Shown here one piece after another: positions 24,701 to 39,470 of a stretch of 64,000 bases of DNA. The notes under the pieces are model-generated. The model was given only the letters and a program-made list of their open reading frames with translations, searched no databases and was not told the origin of the DNA. The position numbers and the translations under genes are program-made. The stretch is from Alviniconcha marisindica (taxonomy: Eukaryota; Mollusca; Gastropoda; Provannidae): NCBI GenBank assembly GCA_018857735.1, contig JABMCL010002768.1, positions 169,501 through 233,500 on the forward strand, given 5' to 3'. How positions within the stretch are numbered: position 1 is the stretch's first letter; each line of letters starts with the position of its first letter.

Positions 24701-27700
24701 TAACATACACAATATTACCATCTACTGGGCTGTTACAACACTATCCATCTACTGGGCTGTTACAACACTAACACACACGACATTACATATGTACACTCAT
24801 AAAAGAAAGGTACAACGGCTGCAGGATTTGTTGGCCTCTCGTGGGGAACAAAACATGCAGACTGCTGCACAATTTGTCACAATGGTGACAATTAACCATG
24901 CTGGGGTGACAAAAGGTGGCAAAACATGGTCCATCTCACCTCCATGTAGAACACATAGGTATTGGTGGCTGCATCCTCTCTCACAGCCTTCAGCTCAAAA
25001 TGGAAACCATGCAGTGATAGAACCTCAGAGTGATAGTGGGGTTCCTGTCACAGACAGCAAATAGCAGACATCATACTTCAGATTCATCATTACTTCCCCC
25101 TCCATAACAGACTGTTCCCCCTCCATAACAGATTGTTCCCCCTCCATAACAGACTGTATTACAGTTTCATCACTACTCCCCATCTGCAACAGACTGCATT
25201 ACAGCCAGTCATCAACACTCCCCTCCATCACTGACCTATTACAGCCAGTCATTAACACTTCCTTCCATCACTGACTGTATTACAGCCAGTCATCAACATG
25301 TCCCTCCATCACTGATTGCATTACAGCCAGACATCAACACTCCCCTCCATCACTGACCTATTACAGCCAGTCATCAACACTTCCCTCCATCACTGACTGT
25401 ATTACAGCCAGTCATCAACACTCCCTCCATCACTGACTGTATTACAGCCAGTCATCAACATGTCCCTCCATCACTGACTGCATTACAGCCAGTCATCAAC
25501 ACTTTCTCCATCACTGACTGTATTACAGCCAGTCATCAACACTTCCCTCCATCACTGACTGTATTACAGCCAGTCATCAACACTCCCTCCATCACTGACT
25601 GTATTACAGCCTGTCATCAACACTTTCTCCATCACTGACTGCATTACAGCCAGCCATCAACACTTTCTCCATCACTGACTGCATTACAGCCAGCCATCAA
25701 CACTTTCTCCATCACTGACTGCATTACAGCCAGCCATCAACACTTTCTCCATCACTGACTGCATTACAGCCAGTCATTAACACTTCCCTCCATCACTGAC
25801 TGTATTACAGCCAGTCATCAACACTCCCTCCATCACTGACCTATTACAGCCAGTCATCAACACTTTCTCCATCACTGACTGTATTACAGCCAGTCATCAA
25901 CACTTTCTCCATCACTGACTGTATTACAGCCTGTCCTCAACACTTCACTCCCTCACTGACTGCATTACAGCCAGCCATCAACATTTTCTCCATCACTGAC
26001 TGTATTACAGCCTGTCATCAACACTTTCTCCATCACTGACTGTATTACAGCCAGTCATCAACACTTTCTCCATCACTGACTGTATTACAGCTAGTCATCA
26101 ACACTCCCCTCCATCACTGACTGTATTACAGCCTGTCCTCAACACTTCCCTCCCTCACTGACTGCATTACAGCCAGTCATCAACATTTTCTCCATCACTG
26201 ACTGTATTACAGCCAGTCATCAACACTCCCCTCCATCACTGACTGTATTACAGCCTGTCCTCAACACTTCCCTCCATCACTGACTGCATTACAGCCAGTC
26301 ATCAACACTCCCCTCCATCACTGACTGTATTACAGCCAGTCATCAACACTCCCCTCCATCACTGACCTATTACAGCCAGTCATCAACACTTCCCAGCTGT
26401 TCAAGCTCTCATGAAGCTGAATCCATAGGAGTTTTTTTTCCTTCAAAACAAAAGTATAAATAATGAAAGTTCAGTTTCACCAAAAGGGCTCGTAGTCTCA
26501 CTGTCTCAATGAAGATGAAAGGTGGACCTCAGAAAAGCAACAAGAGGAGGCATTTTAGTTCATAAAAGGAGAATGACTAAAGCTTATGTCATCAGTCAGT
26601 GAGTTTATGTTCTTGAACATGTTGGATCCAAACAGGTGGTAAAAATAAGCTCCCACTTCAATCATGCGAGTCAAAATCTCATATTATATTTATAATACTT
26701 TCACCTTTCAAATAAGGTGTTTGGATTAATTAGATTGTGTGCAATATCTCTCAGCATGAAACAGAACGTGTTCATATTTTTGCTCAGGGTCTCTCACAAA
26801 CCTTATTCCATTAAACTCGGTTTAAATTGTTGCACCTAAATTGCCTAAGTAGTTATGCAGCTGATTTCAAATTTTAGTCTTCAGCATGTCCTGGTTTTGC
26901 GGATTGTTATGTTTTAACAAACAGATGTCAAGGACTGTTTGTGACCATGCTTTGTTCAGTGACAGCTGTCGCTTGCACGGGGTCCCCCCAGGGGTGCCCA
27001 TCTTCTCCTCCTCTACATGATGCATACAGATGACTGCTGCAGTAACCGAGACAACAGCTACTGGGTTAAGTTTGCTGATGACAGTGCTGTACTTTCTCTC
27101 CTTCAGGGAACACAAAATGGTCACCGTGCAACCCCGGTGAGGAGTGTGGGTGGGGGGTGTGCCGGTGTCTGAGGGAGGTGGGCACAAAGGATATATTTTC
27201 TGCTGTGATATTTGTATTATGGGTGTGTTTTTTATCCAGTATGTATGCTTACCATTACCAATTTAAATGCTTCTGATGTTGGTCTGATGTTCTTTTGAGA
27301 TGTTGTTTTTGATCTAATGAGCCTTCAGTAGTTAGTTCAAGTGTCCTGTGAGAGATGATTAAAGTACATTGACTTAAACTGCATTTATTCAAAATGCTCT
27401 GCCACAGCAGATAATACATGCTAAATACATGCTAAAATAAAGGTTTGTTTGTTTTTTGTTCATTTTTTCTCACCTCATGTTTATTTTCAGGGTTATTTTC
27501 AGGTATCTGTCAGGCACTAGCTGATCATAATTTGCTTAAATTAACAGTATATAATATATATAAGCCATTTTTAATCATATAATTGTAAATGTTTTGTGAT
27601 ACAGCAACAGGTTTTCCGTTTCAGTGTGCCTGCATTCATTGTGCTCAACTCTGATTTATTTTACTGCAAGTGGAAGTAAATTATCACATACAGTACTTAC

Positions 27701-30700
27701 ATCATTCACAATGAACACTTACATCATCCACAACTGATACATCATTCACAATGAATACTTACATCATTGACAATTGACATTTACATCATTCACAATGAAC
27801 ACTTACATCATTCACAATGAACATTTACATCATCCACAATTGATACTTACATCGTTCACAATGAACACTTACATCATCGACAATTGACACTTACATCATT
27901 CACAATGAACATGTACATCATTCACAATGAACATTTACATCATCCACAATTGATACTTACATCATTGACACTGAACACTGACACCATAATGAATCACATC
28001 CTCCACAATTTACATCATCCACAACTGATACATCATTGACACTGAACATTGACACCATAATCAAACACATCATCCACAATTGATACATCATTCACACTGA
28101 ACACTGACACCATAATGAAACACATCATCCACAACTGATACTTACACCATTCACACTGAACATTGACACCATAATGAAACACTTACATCATCCACAATGA
28201 AGCCTTGGCGCACAGCACATGAGTGGAAGTCTCGCACAGATGTCATATCTCCCCCTCCTTGTAGCTACACACACACACACACACACACAGATGCACACTC
28301 ACACAGACAATCACACACACACACAAACCCGTATGTATGTGCATCAGATTGAATGTATTAACTTCCACTGATATGGATGAGATTATGAATGCCTGAAAAA
28401 TATTCAGATATGGATGAGATTATGAATGCCAGAGAAATATATTCAGATATGCTAACCCCATGATAATGATGACAATAAACTGCCAACTGTATGGTGATAA
28501 CAGTAAACTGCCAACTGCATGGTGATGACAGTAAACTGCCGACTTCATGGTGATGACAGTGACCTGCTAACTGCATGGTGATGACAGTGACCTGCTAACT
28601 GTATAGTAATGACAGTGAACTGCTAACTGTATGGTAATGACAGTGATCTACTAAAAGCATGGTAATGATGACAGTGAACTGCTAACTGCATGGCAATGAC
28701 AATGAACTGCTAACTGCATAGTGATAATGGCAGTGAACTACTAACCTTGTGGTAATGACAATGAACTACCAATACCATGGTAGTGATAACACTAACAGTG
28801 ATTTACTAACCCCATGATAACAATGACATTAAACTGCTACCTCCATGGTAATAACAGTAAACTAACCACATGGTCTGCCAGTAAACTAACCACAAGGGAA
28901 AGATGACAATAAACTACTAACCACATGGTAATGACAGTAAACTACAAGCCACATGGAAATGATGACAGTGAACTGCTAACCACATGGTAACTAGAGTAAA
29001 CTACTGACCATATGGTAACAAGAGTAAGCTACTGACCACATGGTAATGATAACAGTATAACTACTGACCACATGGTAGTGACAGTAAACTACTGACCACA
29101 TGGTAATGATGACAGTATAACTACTGACCACGTGGTAGTGACAGTAAACTACTGACCACATGGTAATGATGACAGTATAACTACTGACCACATGGTAATG
29201 ATGACAGTAAACTACTGACCATATGGTAATGATGACAGTATAACTACTGACCACATGGTAGTGACAGTAAACTACTGACCTCATGGTAATGATGACAGTA
29301 TAACTACTGACCACATGGTAATGATGATAGTATAACTACTGACCACATGGTAATGATGACAGTATAACTACTGACCACATGGTAATGATGACAGTAAACT
29401 ACTGACCACATGGTAATGATGACAGTATAACTACTGACAACATGGTAGTGACAGTAAACTACTGACCACATGGTAATGACAGTAAACTACTGACCACATG
29501 GTAGTGACAGTAAACTACTCACCATATGGTAGCAAGAGTAAATTACTGACCACATGGTAATGATGACAATATAACTACTGACCACATGGTAGTGACAGTA
29601 AACTACTGACCACATGGTAATGACAGTATAACTACTGACCATGTGGTAGTGACAGTAAACTACTGACCATATGGTAACAAGAGTAAACTACTGACCACAT
29701 GGTAATGATGACAATATAACTACTGACCACATGGTAGTGACAGTAAACTACTGACCACATGGTAATGGTGACAGTATAACTACTGACCACATGGTAGTGA
29801 CAGTAAACTACTGACCACATGGTAATGATGACAGTATAACTACTGACCACATGGTAGTGACAGTAAACTACTGACCACATGGTAATGATGACAGTAAACT
29901 ACTAACTGCAATGGTAATGAGAGTAAACCTTTTATCACATGGTAATGATGATAGTCAACCTATGTTAATGTGTTTGTGCATGTTGTGCAGTGCGTGTTTG
30001 CAGACACAAGCAAAATATTTACGGCAACATACTTCACACAACACGCATGCTAGCGCAAGCACACATCATGCACAAACCTATGTTGGGTGAAGTACGTTGC
30101 CATAAATATTTTGCATGTGTCTGTGAGGTTGAATTATTTTTGTACTTATTATTTTAACTCTGTATATATTTCTACATTAAACTACTAGGTACTGCTGCAT
30201 CTTCAGGATGAGGTGGGTGGGTAGGGGCTGTTTGTACTGGATTGGCATGAATGTCTTTGGTAGTTTTAGCTTGTGGGAGCCTACAGGTATGCACTGTGTG
30301 CGTCTGGTGCTGTGAACATGCACAGTTTTGTGTGGATGTTTTTATGCACCATATATAAGTTTTCATTCACTCATGATGACAGTAAACTCCTAGCCACATG
30401 GTAATGATAACAAACCAGTAACTACAAGGTAATGATGACAATACACTACTTACCACATGGTAATGATAATAAACCAGTAACTACAAGGTTTAAATGGAAA
30501 GAATAAACCAGTAACTACAAGGTAATGATGACAGTACACTACTTACCACATGGTAATGTGACAGTACACTACTTACCACATGGTAATGATAATAAACCAG
30601 TAACTACAAGGTAATGATGACAGTACACTACTTACCACATGGTAATGATAATAAACCAGTAACTACACGGTAATGATGACAGTACACTACTTACCACATG

Positions 30701-33700
30701 GTAATGATAATAAACTAGTAACTACAAGGTAATGATGGCAGTACACTACTTACCACATGGTAATGATGATAAACCAGTAACTACAAGGTAATGATGACAG
30801 TACACTACTTACCACATGGTAATGATAATAAACCAGTAACTACAAGGTAATGATGTCAATACACTACTTACCACATGGTAATGATAATAAACCAGTAACT
30901 ACAAGGTAATGATGACAGTACACTACTTACCACATGGTAATGTGACAGTACACTACTTACCACATGGTAATGATAATAAACCAGTAACTACAAGGTAATG
31001 ACGACAGTACAGTACTTACAAAATGGTAACGATAATAAATCAGTAACTACAAGGTAATGATGACAGTACATTACTTACAAAATGGTAATGATAACAGTAC
31101 ACTACTTACCACATGGAAATGATGACAGTACATACTAACTGCATGGACATGATGAAAGTACACTATTAACCACATTGAAGTGATGATAGTACACTACTAA
31201 CCACACTGTCATTGAAATGATGACAGCACACTACTAATCATATGCTAATGATGACAGTACACTACTAATCATACGCTAATGATGACAGTACACTACTAAT
31301 CATATGCTAATGATGACAGTACACTACTAACCACACTGAAATGATTTCACTACACTACTAACCACATTGAAATGATTTCACTACACTACTAACCACATTA
31401 AATGATTTCACTACACTACTAACCACATTGAAATGATTTCACTACACTACTAACTGCAAGGTAATGACAGTACACTACTAAATGCATGGAAATGATGACA
31501 GTATACTACTAACCACAAGGTAATGATGACAGTACACTACTAACTGCATGGTAATGATGACAGTACACTACTAACTGCATGGAAATGGTAATGATGACAG
31601 TACACTGCTAACCACAAGGTAATGATGACAGTACACTACTAACCTCATGGTAATAATGATGACAGTACACTACTAATCTCATGTTAATAATGATGACAGT
31701 ACACTACTAACCTCATGTTAATAATGATGACAGTACACAACCACATGAAAATGATGACAATACACTGCTCACCACATTGAAATGATGACTAGTAGCTAAC
31801 TGCATGGAAATGATGACAGTACACTGCTAACCACAAGGTAATGATGACAGTACACCACTAACCACAAGTAACCTGGTGTTTTACACTCAGTCAACCATTA
31901 CTAACCACAAGGTAATAATGATGACAGTACTCTACTAACCATGAGGTAATAATGATGACAGTACTACTAACTGCATGGAAATGATGATAGTACACTACTA
32001 ACCAAATGGAAATGATGATAGTACACTACTAACCGCAAGGTAATAATGATGACAGTACACTACTAACCGCATGGTAATGCTGGGACAGTAGGGTGATAAG
32101 CCAGGCCTGCGGCAAGATGTTCATCACCTGCAGGTCCTGGATGTTGTTGGCTAAATGAACAAAGAAACATAATGCTCATAGATCTGTCCATAACGTTTTA
32201 CAGGCCAGTTACATACTGGATTTTAATGTCCTGTCAATTGCACATGAACATCTGAGGAACAGGTCACACAGGTGCAAAACCTGTAGTGTGATGCCATAAG
32301 AATGCAGTTACCGTACCATCTATGATACTGCTGATGGAGGTGCAGTACGTTACAGCATGCGATACCACCAAGGTGCAGTGACATTGCCATAACATCATTA
32401 CAATTCCAACTGGCAGGAGCACAACTGGCAGGATCACACAGTAACTGTAAAGTACTGCCTATGCAGAAATTAAGATCCCCTCTGTTGAAAACCTTAATTT
32501 GGGGGCTGGGATAGCTCATGATCACAAGCCAGTGGATCACAAGATCCTGGTCTTTCAGCAAAAGAGGCAGGTGGCAGGTAAACACACATGTACCCTACTT
32601 GTGTCCCTTCAGAACACTGTAATCTGGTGCATGGTTTTACAGTTTACACAAAAGATGTGTGAAGATGGCAGCAGTTTCATGAGGCACCAACCATGCAACA
32701 ATTTAACCAAACAGCAAGGTAGGTTTACCACTTCAATGGGTATTCAAAACATGCTGTGCAAAGCTAAAGTCACTCATACAGTGCAGTGTGTCTGCTGGGA
32801 AGAATACAAAATAGCGCTCTATAATAAAAAGATCAATCAACCATCACGAGAGCCCATAGCTGAAAAATGTCTTCCCTTTAAAATTGTACTCATGGTCTGT
32901 TGTGTCATCAGGGTTAGAATACTGTGATATCAATAGGGGCAGTAGCTGTGACATCTCTGCTCTTTCAGGGAAGCAATAATTGTATATGCTGTCTGACGTC
33001 AGAGGAGTGCTGCAACTGTACTGACCGTCTCCTGGTACAGGAGTGCTGTAACTTTACTGTCTGTTGTGTCACAGGAGTGCTGTAACTTTACTGTCTATTA
33101 TGTCATAGGAGTGCTGTAACTTTACTGTTATGTCACAGGAGTGTTGTAACTTTACAGTCTGTTGTATCACAGGAGTGCTGTGACTTTACTGCCTGTTGTG
33201 TCACAGGAGTGCTGTAACTTTACTGTCTGTTGTGTCACAAGAGTGCTGTAACTTTACTGCCTGTTGTGTCACAGGAGTGCTGTGACTTTACTGCCTGTTG
33301 TGTCACAGGAGTGCTGTGACTTTACTGCCTGTTGTGTCACAGGAGTGCGGTAACTTTACTGTCTGTTGTGTCACAAGAGTGCTGAAACTTTACTGCCTGT
33401 TGTGTCACAGGGGTTCAGTAACTGTACTCACTGTCTGTTGTGTCATAGTGTTTAAGCAACTGTACTCACTGTCTCACTGTCTGTTGTGTCACAGTGTTTA
33501 AGTAACTGCTCTCACTGTCTGTTGTGTCACAGGGGTGCTGTAACTGTATTCACTGTCTTTTGTGTCACAGGGGTGCTGTAACTGTATTCACTGTCTGTTG
33601 TGTCATAGGGGTGCTGTAACTGTATTTTCTGTTGTGTCATAGGGATGCCATAACTGCATTCACCATCTGCTGTGTCATAGGGGGGCTGTAACTGTACTCA

Positions 33701-36700
33701 CTGTCTGTTGCACCATACAGATGCCCTAACTGCACTCACTGTCTGTTGTCATAGTGATGCCCTAACTGCACTCACTGTCTGTTGTGTTGCAGGGGTGCTG
33801 TAACTGTATTCACTGTCTGTTGTGTCATAGGGATGCCCTAACTTCACTCACCATCTGTTGTGTCACAGGGGTGCTGTAACTGTACTATCTGTTGTGTCAC
33901 AGGGGTGCTGTAACTGTATACACTGTCTGTTGTCACAGGGGTGCTGTAACTGTGCTCACTGTTGTGTCACAGGGGTGCTGTAACTGTGCTCACTGTCTGT
34001 TGTGTCACAGGGGTGCTGTAACTGTGCTCACTGTCTGTTGTGTCACAGGGGTGCTGTAACTGTGCTCACTGTTGTGTCACAGGGGTACTGTAACTGTACT
34101 CCCTGTCTGTTGTGTCACAGGGGTGCTGTAACCATACTCACTGTCTGTTGTGTCACAGGGGTACTGTAACTGTACTCACTGTTAGTTGTGTCACAGGGGT
34201 ACTGCAACTGTGCTCACTGTCAGTTGTGTCACAGGGGTACCCTCACTGTCAGTTGTGTCACAGGGGTACTGTAACTGTACTCACTGTCTGTTGTGTCACA
34301 GGGGTGCTGCAACTGTACTCACTGTCAGTTGTGTCACAGGGGTACCCTCACTCTCAGTTGTGTCACAAGGGTACCCTCACTGTTGTGTCACAGGGGTACT
34401 GTAACTGTACTCCCTGTCTGTTGTGTCACAGGGGTGCATTAACTGTACTCACTGTCTGTTGTGTCACAGGGGTGCTGTAACTGTACTCACTGTTGTGTCA
34501 CAGGGGTGCTGTAACCACACTCGCTGCTTGTTGTGTCACCGGACTGATGTAACTGTACCTACAGTCTCTTGTCTCACAGGGGTGCATTAACTGTACTCAC
34601 TGTCTGTTGTGTCACAGGGTAACTGTACAGTCTTGTGTCATGGGATCTAATCACACGAAAGACTCAAACGAAAGCTTATTTAATACGACACACGGCTGTT
34701 GTGTCACAGGGGTGCATTAACTGTACTGACTGTCTGTTGTGTCACATGGGTGCTGTAATTGTACTGTCTGTTGTGTCACAGGGGTGCTGTAACTGTACTG
34801 TCTGTTGTGTCAAAGGGGTGCACTCACTGTCTGTTGTGTCACAGGGATGCTATAACTGTACTCACTGTTGTGTCACAGGGGAGCTGTAACTGTACTCACT
34901 GTGATGTCTTTGGGGTGCAGTAACTGTACTGTGATGTCTTAGGAACACAGTAACTGTACTGTGATGTCTTAGGGGTGAAGTAACTGTACTCACTGTCTGT
35001 GATGTCTGAGGGGTACAGTAACTGTATTGTCTAGGATGTCTTAGGGGTGCAGTAACTGTACTCCTGTCTGTGATGTCTTAGGGGTGCAGTAACTGTACTC
35101 ACTGTGATGTCTTAGGGGTGCAGTAACTGTACTCACTGTCTGTGATGTTTTAGGGGTGCAGTAACAGTACTGTGATGTCTTAGAGGTGCAGTAACTGTAC
35201 TCACTGTCTGTGATGTCTTAGGGGTGCAGTAACTGTACTGTCTAGGATGTCTTAGGGGTGCAGTAACTGTACTGTCTAGGATGTCTTAGGGGTGCAGTAA
35301 CTGTACTCATTGTGATGTCTTAGGGGTGCAGTAACTGTACTCACTGTCTGTGATGTCTTTGGGGCGCAGTAACTGTACTGTGATGTCTTGGAGATGCAGT
35401 AACTGTACTCACTGTCTGTGATGTCTTAGGGGTGCAGTAACAGTACTGTGATGTCTTAGGGGTGCAGTAACTGTACTCACTGTCTGTAATGTCTTAGGGG
35501 TGCAGTAACTGTACTCACTGTGATGTCTTAGGGGTTCAGTAACTGTACTCACTGTCTGTGATGTCTTAGGGGTGCAGTAACTGTACTCACTGTGATGTCT
35601 TAGAGGTGCAGTAACTGTACTCACTGTCTGTGATGTCTTAGAGGTGCAGTAACTGTACTCACTGTCTGTGATGTCTTAGGGGTGCAGTAACTGTACTCAC
35701 TGTCTGTGATGTCTTAGGGGTGCAGTAACTGTACTGTGATGTCTTAGGGGTGCAGTAACTGTACTGTGATGTCTTAGGGGTGCAGTAACTGTACTCACTG
35801 TCTGTGATGTCTTAGGGGTGCAGTAACTGTACTCACTGTCTGTGACCCCATGTAGCCTCAGAGACTGGAAGAGTGGCAGATATATACGGCCCTCATCTGT
35901 CTCCAGAAATGACGTCATCTTGGGAAGGCTGCCAACATAAAATGCAGCTAAAAATGAGTTCATTCTGTGAACAGTGTAACAGCAGCATGAACTAGCAGAC
36001 AGATTGTGTGCAGTCTGTGAACAGTGTCACGGCAGCATGAACTAGCAAACAGACTGTGGGCAGTCTGTGAACAGTGTAATGTGTGCAGTCTGTGAACAGT
36101 GTAACGGCAGCATGAACTAGCAAACAGATTGTGTGCAGTCTGTGAACAGTGTAATGTGTGCAGTCTGTGAACAGTATAAAGGCAGCATGAACTAGCAGAC
36201 AGACTGCGTGCAGTCTGTAAACAGTGTAACAGCAGCATGAACTAATAAACAGATTGTGTGCAGTCTGTGAACAGTGTAATGTGTGCAGTCTGTGAACAGT
36301 GTAACGGCATCATGAACTAGCAAACTGATTGCATGCAGTCTGTGAACAGTGTAACGGCAGCATGAACTAGCAAACAGACTGTGTGCAGTCTGTGAACAGT
36401 GTAACAGCAGCATGAACTAGCAAACTGATTGTGTGCAGTCTGTGAACAGTGTGACAGCAGCATGAACTAGCAAACAGATTGTGTGCAGTCTGTGAACGGT
36501 GTAACAGCAGCATGAACTAACACGCTGATTGTGTGCAGTCTGTGAACAGTGTAATGTGTGCAGTCTGTGAACAGTTTAATGGCAGCATGAAGTAGCAAAC
36601 AGATTGTGTGCAGTCTGTGAACAGTGCAATGGCAGCATGAACTAGCAAACAGATTGTGTGCAGTCTGTGAACAGTGTAATGGCAGCATGAACTAGCAAAG

Positions 36701-39380
36701 AGATTGTGTGCAGTCTGTGAACAGTGTAATGGCAGCATGAACTAGCGAAGAGATTGTGTGCAGTCTGTGAACAGTGTAACGGCAGCATGAACTAGCAAAG
36801 AGATTGTGTGCAGTCTGTGAACAGAGTAACAGCAGCATGAACTAGCAGACTGATTGTGTGCAGTCTGTGAACAGTGTAATGTGTGCAGTCTTTGAACAGT
36901 TTAATGGCAGCATGAAGTAGCAAACAGATTGTGTGCAGTCTGTGAACAGTGTGACGGCACCACAAACTAGCAAACAGATTGTGTGCAGTCTGCGAACAGT
37001 GTGACGGCACCATGAACTAGCACACTGATTGTGTGCAGTCTGTGAACAGTGTGACAGCAGCATGAAATAGCAAGTAGATTGTGTGCAGTCTGTGAACAGT
37101 GTGACGGCAGCATGAACTAGCAAACTGATTGTATGCAGTCTGTGCACAGAGCAGGCCACAAGCAAAAAGTAAGTTCCTGCTGAATTGACACATTCAGAAT
37201 CACAATGAAAGGACGCTCCATTTTATTGATTAAAAAGACAGGACAGTGTTATGATGCTACAACCCCACTGAAGAAGGAGGGAGCCTTAGTGTATGAAAAT
37301 GGCACAAACCAGTTGAAAATGTGAGGACTGTGCAAATGGTACAAACCTGTTGAAAAAGGTGAGGACAGTGTGCAAACGGTACAAACGTGTTGAAAAAGAT
37401 GACAGTGTGTAAATAGTATAATTTGTGTTGAAAAAGGTGAGGACAGTGTGAAAATAGTACACACCTGTTGAAGTAGGAGAGAGCAGTAGCATATGAAAAT
37501 GGTACAAACCTGTGAAGAAGGACTGGGGGCAGTGGTGTGTGAAAATGGTACAAACCTGTGAGGATGGACTGGGGGCAATGGTGTGTGAAAATGGTACAAA
37601 CCTGTGAGGACAGACTGGGGGCAGTGGTGTGTGAAAATGGTACAAACCTGTGAGGACGGACTGGGGGCAGTGGTGTGTGAAAATGGTACAAACCTATGAG
37701 GACGGACTGGGGGCAGTGGTGTGTGAAAATGGTACAAACCTGTGAGGACGGACTGGGGGCAGTGGTGTGTGAAAATGGTACAAACCTATGAGGACGGACT
37801 GGGGGCAGTGGTGTGTGAAAATGGTACAAACCTGTGAGGACGGACTGGGGGCAGTGGTGTGTGAAAATGGTACAAACCTATGAGGACGGACTGGGGGCAG
37901 TGGTGTGTGAAAATGGTACAAACCTATGAGGACGGACTGGGGGCAGTGGTGTGTGAAAATGGTACAAACCTGTGAGGACAGACTGGGGGCAGTGGTGTGT
38001 GAAAATGGTACAAACCTGTGAGGAAAGACTGGGGGCGGTGGTGTGTGAAAATGGTACAAACCTGTTGAAGAAGGAGAGGACAGTAGTGTGTGATGGCATC
38101 AGCTGAAGATCAGGGTTCAGTTGCAAGAACAACCAATAGGCCAAGGTGCGGAATACGCTGTACTCGCTGTACACAAACAGTCTGCAACAAAACATCATGT
38201 CAGATATAAATGATGCAGGGCCCAGACAAGGTAGCTGAAAACTGGTCTGCATGTTCACAGGCAACTCTTTCAACCTGTGATGCCCTTGTGAACAAAATTG
38301 TGCAACAGGTGAAAACATCCTTCCACAACACAAAAATACATGCAAGCACAACATCCAAACAATTTTTCAACATTACAAACATCCTCCCTGGCAGATCAAA
38401 TTTTTTCCTCTACCGTCTTCAGTCCTGCCTTTTGAAATTTCTCAGCATTTTTCTGACTTCTTTGTTGGCAAAATAACCGCCATGTGAAACATTCGACTCT
38501 CAGACTGTTCCCTTGCCTTTACTGAAGTACTGTTGCTTTCCTGGCACACCTTAGACCAATTTCTACTGTTTCTGAACTCATGGCAAAAAAAGTAGTACAG
38601 AAGTCTGTGATGAAAACCTGTGAACTAGACCAATTCCAACGTCTCTCCAGCAACTCGCAACAAGTTCCTTTCTTTATCAGAGCCTTTCATTCCAGCAACT
38701 TATTTCAAACGTCTGCTGCACACACTATCTGAGACCTTCACAGAATCAGCTCCATCTGCCACCACCTCTCTGAAGATGCTACCCAAATCCTGATATATAC
38801 TTTTGCACTGGCTTCAAATCAGTCAGAACAATGCTGCTCAACTAACTGCTCAACTAATCTATTGGTCTTCCAAATTTGTTCACATCACACCTCTTTTTCC
38901 TACCCCACAGTGGCTTCAACTGGAAAAACAGATTGATATTAAAGCTCTGTCACTGTGCTTTAAACCTCTGAGTGCTTCCAGCCCTAAATATATTTCTGAT
39001 TTTGAACTCAGCACACCCTCCCGACAGCTTTCATCTTCTTCTGATATCCGTCTTTCTAGAATTCCATCTTTCCACACCAAAACCATTGGATGGCCCTCTT
39101 TTTCATACCAAGATCCTTCTACCTGGAACCAGCTGCCATTAACAATTAGACATGCTAACTCCTTTCTCTTTTCAAGTCTTCACTCAAAACCTTTGTGTTC
39201 TCCTCAGTTTCTCAGTTCTTGGATTTTAACATCCCATGAACCATATAGGGTCTCCTCAGAACAAATCACCAGTTCTTACAATGTTCAAAATCTACCATCA
39301 GTCTATCAAAATAACAAATTTTGTTTTGATTGTAGAACAAACTGTTCACAGCTGTCCCTCCTGTTCTTTCATCTCCATCT

Positions 39381-39470
<90 letters not shown>

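Noticed and set aside
25080..26395. 40-bp array as a copy of the exon 11 acceptor
   Set aside because: Unlike other arrays, no unit segment matches GTCTGTGACAG|GAACCC well enough.
32499..32927. 142-codon plus-strand frame
   Set aside because: No domain. It covers probable SINE-like sequence and is antisense within an intron.
35929..35976. Alternative acceptor TTCACAG|AATGAAC for exon 8
   Set aside because: It would add 14 residues that break the collinear FFNSLPK match. The downstream AG fits both phase and family.
37249..38354. Minus-strand frames of 121-190 codons (FHTPLPPV.PHRFVPFSH)
   Set aside because: Donor-array translation. Only 38,062-38,181 inside this span is real exon.
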